Source: DAHUYF01 sp052143095
Lineage (GTDB): Bacteria; Pseudomonadota; Alphaproteobacteria; ATCC43930; CGMCC-115725
Direction: 5' to 3'
Assembly (NCBI GenBank): GCA_052143095.1
Contig: JBKQTR010000188.1
Span: 1-15,431, forward strand
Length of the DNA stretch: 15,431 bases
Shown here: positions 13,724-15,431 of the stretch, piece by piece
Numbering within the stretch: the stretch's first letter is position 1
How the letters are laid out: each line of letters opens with the position of its first letter
The notes under the pieces: generated by a model
What the model saw: the letters and a program-made list of their open reading frames with translations, nothing else
What the model was told of the DNA's origin: nothing
Databases searched by the model: none
Position numbers and translations under genes: made by a program

Positions 13724-14578
13724 CTACCGCAGCCCGACGCTGCGCGGGTCGTTGAAGCTGCCGACGCCGGTGCCGCGATAGAGGATCTGCGCGTTGCGCT
13801 CGGTGATGCGCTTGTGCAGCTCGACCATGGCGGCATCGAGATCGCCCGGCGGCATCGGCTCCGGCGCGAAATGGCCGAAGCGGTCCTTGCCGCGCACCAG
13901 GCTGGCGCTGTCCTCGCCGGCGATCTGTTGCACATGCGTCGGGACGTAGCGGATGGCGAAGCCGATGCGCCGGTCCCCGGAAAGGTTGGGCGGCGAGCCG
14001 TGCACCAGGCGCACGTGATGCAGCGACATCTCGCCGGGCTCGAGCTCGATGGTCACCGCCTGGCGCTCATCGACCTCGACCGCGACCTCCTGGCCGCGCG
14101 TCAGCAGATTGTGCTTGGCGAAGGTGTCGCGATGCGGGATCTGCTCGCGTTTGTGGCTGCCGGGGATGACGCGCATCGCGCCGTTCCCGGTCGTGGCCGC
14201 CGTGAACGCGACCCAGGCGGAGACGACATCGGGCTTGCTCAGCCCCCAATATGTGGAATCCTGGTGCCAGGAGACGAAAGCCGGGTTCCCGCTCTCCTTG
14301 ATGAAGAAATTGCTCGACCAGCACAGCAGGTCGGGGCCGTGGAGATCCTCGACCGCGTCGAGGATGTCGGGCAGGCGCACCAGCTCGGCGAGCCAGGTGA
14401 AGAGCAGGTGCGATTTATGGCGGAGATCGCCTCTGAGCGGCCCGCCGCTCTCCTCCTCGAACTCTTCGAGCCGCAGGCGCAGCGCCAGCGCCGCCTCCTT
14501 GGTCATGACGCGGATGGGGAAGAGGTAGCCCTCTTCGCGATAGCGCTCGATCTCGGCCTTGCTCAGGCATTTCGGCAT
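13724..14578 (-). CDS. Phytanoyl-CoA dioxygenase (PhyH) family protein
   Basis: A 284-residue non-heme Fe(II)/2-oxoglutarate oxygenase. The facial triad is visible as His105 and Asp107 in WHQDSTYW and the distal His193 in RLVHGSPPNLSG. Arg203 or Arg204 (GDRRIGFAIRY) is at the spacing expected for the 2-oxoglutarate carboxylate. The NGAMRVIPGSHK core strand is also typical of the family. The likely reaction is hydroxylation of an aliphatic or amino-acid-like substrate with succinate and CO2 release; the exact one is unknown. The Shine-Dalgarno is weak (AGGG close to the ATG), and the start matches the family N-terminus with LSKAEIERYREEGYLFP. The gene is divergent from the cupin gene and convergent with the amidohydrolase gene. 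Confidence 0.91.
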   Translation of the reverse strand: MPKCLSKAEIERYREEGYLFPIRVMTKEAALALRLRLEEFEEESGGPLRGDLRHKSHLLFTWLAELVRLPDILDAVEDLHGPDLLCWSSNFFIKESGNPAFVSWHQDSTYWGLSKPDVVSAWVAFTAATTGNGAMRVIPGSHKREQIPHRDTFAKHNLLTRGQEVAVEVDERQAVTIELEPGEMSLHHVRLVHGSPPNLSGDRRIGFAIRYVPTHVQQIAGEDSASLVRGKDRFGHFAPEPMPPGDLDAAMVELHKRITERNAQILYRGTGVGSFNDPRSVGLR

Positions 14579-14645
14579 GGCCCTATGCTAAGCGCGAAGC
14601 GAGGCGCTTGTCACGCCGTTCCCGCCCACCCCCGGGCGGCGCCCG

Positions 14646-14679
14646 GCGGCGGGCTTGCGGGGTCAGGTGAGCCCGCCGC
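14646..14679. promoter_or_regulatory. 10-bp perfect inverted repeat in the dioxygenase/cupin divergent region
   Basis: GCGGCGGGCT (14646-14655) pairs perfectly with AGCCCGCCGC (14670-14679) around a 14-base loop, ending about 25 bases before the GGAGG of the cupin gene. A second hairpin CCGGGC/GCCCGG (14632-14637 with 14641-14646) abuts it and shares base 14646. It may be an operator shared by the two divergent genes or a leader structure; GC-richness raises the chance of coincidence. Confidence 0.4.
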
Positions 14680-14714
14680 ATACTTTGGCAAAACCGTGCC
14701 GATGGGAGGAACAC

Positions 14715-15161
14715 ATGCCGATCCCCGTGACCAAGCCCTCGCGCGAGCAGATGATGAGATGCGTCGCGCGCTTCAGGGATCTCTACCGCGCCGATCACAG
14801 CCTGCCGGACTGCCATGTGCCGGGCTATGAGCGCACGCTGGTCAACGTCATCGGCTTCGCCGCGCCGCAAGCCTCGGCAGATGTCAGGGCCTATTCGCCG
14901 GTGGGCGACCAGGCGAAGCCCTACATCACCCATTTGAAGGCCGGGTTCGGCGTCGCCTTCGTCGAGGCCGAGCCGGGCAAGGGCGTGATGATGCACAATC
15001 ACGACACCAACGAGACCTTCATGCCGGTGGCGGGCAGCTGGCGCGTCACCTGGGAAGGCGACACGGGCGACGAGTCCGTCGAGCTCGAGCCGCTCGACCT
15101 CATCTCGGTGCCGCCGCAGCTGCAGCGGCAATTCCATTGCCTGAGCGCGCCCGCCGGCTAG
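14715..15161 (+). CDS. Cupin domain protein, cut short by an in-frame TAG
   Basis: A small cupin of 148 residues as read to the first stop. Cupin motif 1, G-x5-HxH-x3-E-x6-G, is exact: Gly88, His94, His96, Glu100, Gly107. Motif 2 is recognisable from Pro126 with VPP and His141. A metal site of three His and one Glu is therefore complete, and a metal-dependent dioxygenase, isomerase or sensor role is possible. GGAGG 6 bases before the ATG fixes the start. The TAG at 15159-15161 follows SAPAG, and the frame then continues with 40 cupin-like residues to a TAA at 15282. The natural product was probably 189 residues, and a single-base change (for example GAG to TAG) would explain the stop. Without the last strands the barrel may fold poorly. 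Confidence 0.8.
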   Translation: MPIPVTKPSREQMMRCVARFRDLYRADHSLPDCHVPGYERTLVNVIGFAAPQASADVRAYSPVGDQAKPYITHLKAGFGVAFVEAEPGKGVMMHNHDTNETFMPVAGSWRVTWEGDTGDESVELEPLDLISVPPQLQRQFHCLSAPAG

Positions 15162-15284
15162 GCGAAGGGGGTGCTGCTCGTGGTCATCGGCGGCGACCAG
15201 CCTTCGGCCGAATTCTCGCCCGAGGCCGAGGCGATCCTGATGGCGCGGGGACTCATGCCGCCGGCGCTCGAGCGCGCGTCTTAA
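15162..15284 (+). pseudogene. Orphaned C-terminal segment of the cupin gene
   Basis: In the same frame as the cupin gene and directly after its TAG, 40 codons read AKGVLLVVIGGDQ followed by PSAEFSPEAEAILMARG and end at TAA (15282-15284). The hydrophobic strand VLLVVIGGD followed by an acidic helix is what a cupin C-terminus looks like. Codon composition is as G/C-biased as in the intact part, so this sequence was recently coding. No start codon with a Shine-Dalgarno precedes it, so it is not an independent gene. Confidence 0.75.
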
Positions 15285-15314
15285 AGCAAGTGTCTGCTGC
15301 ATAGACGCTGTGCG

Positions 15315-15431
15315 TCCTTCGACAGGCGCGCTGCGCGCGCCAGCTCAGGATGAGGAGAGTTTGCATCGGGCATTATCGATTGATGCCGTCCCCATCACTT
15401 CCTCATCCTGGCCAACCGGCCGACCGCTTCG
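15315..15431. repeat. Dispersed palindromic repeat pair at the right edge
   Basis: The left unit has a 7-bp hairpin GGCGCGC (15325-15331) / GCGCGCC (15335-15341) followed by CAGGATGAGGA (15346-15356). The right unit is its inverted counterpart, TCCTCATCCTG (15400-15410), followed by a small GGCC-AACC-GGCC hairpin (15410-15421) and CTTCG at the edge. The 11-bp tails face each other across 43 bases. TCCTTCGA...CTCAGGATGAGG elements of this style are, from memory, common intergenic repeats in Bradyrhizobium-type alphaproteobacteria. The stretch 15285-15431 has no gene. Confidence 0.6.

Noticed and set aside
13724..14578. PhyH-family protein as ectoine hydroxylase
   Set aside because: The oxygenase triad is shared by the whole family, and no ectoine synthesis genes are nearby.

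Overview
The window is a high-GC stretch (strong G/C preference at third codon positions, Shine-Dalgarno-led genes, compact strand-mixed operons) that most resembles the chromosome of a soil- or root-associated alphaproteobacterium, plausibly Hyphomicrobiales (Rhizobiales) or a relative. The taxon is inferred from gene content and repeat style, not from a marker gene. I see no tRNA, rRNA, CRISPR array, transposase, phage gene or replication origin.

Layout, left to right. (1) 57-803: a short-chain dehydrogenase (SDR). (2) 841-3565: a perfect FNR/FixK-type box (TTGAT-N4-ATCAA) leads a same-strand set of three genes: universal stress protein, CYTH-CHAD protein and SixA-type histidine phosphatase. 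This looks like an oxygen-responsive stress and polyphosphate module. (3) 3688-5468: a candidate promoter with an overlapping inverted repeat, a second SDR, then a protein-L-isoaspartate O-methyltransferase. (4) 5505-6566, minus strand: a patatin-like phospholipase, divergent from the next unit. (5) 6764-10096: a candidate operon of a third SDR, an EntE/DhbE-like aryl-acid AMP ligase and an amidohydrolase_2 protein. (6) 10194-10820, minus strand: a TetR-family regulator, divergent from (7) 10971-13687: a thiamine-diphosphate (ThDP) enzyme and a second amidohydrolase_2 protein, overlapping by four bases. (8) 13724-14578, minus strand: a phytanoyl-CoA-dioxygenase-family protein. (9) 14715-15284: a cupin gene interrupted by an in-frame amber codon, followed by a palindromic dispersed-repeat pair at the right edge.

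From 6764 onward the gene set (acyl adenylation, SDR redox, ThDP C-C chemistry, two decarboxylase/hydrolase-type TIM barrels, a non-heme Fe/2-oxoglutarate oxygenase, a cupin and a local TetR regulator) fits an undescribed aromatic or hydroxy-acid catabolic locus. No substrate can be read from sequence alone. The AMP ligase is the best clue: it has the aryl-acid pocket signature, with Cys where DHB-activating enzymes carry Ser.

Other items for follow-up are a two-tier stem-loop repeat present twice around the first amidohydrolase gene with compensatory stem changes, and the loss of expected metal-ligand histidines in both amidohydrolases.
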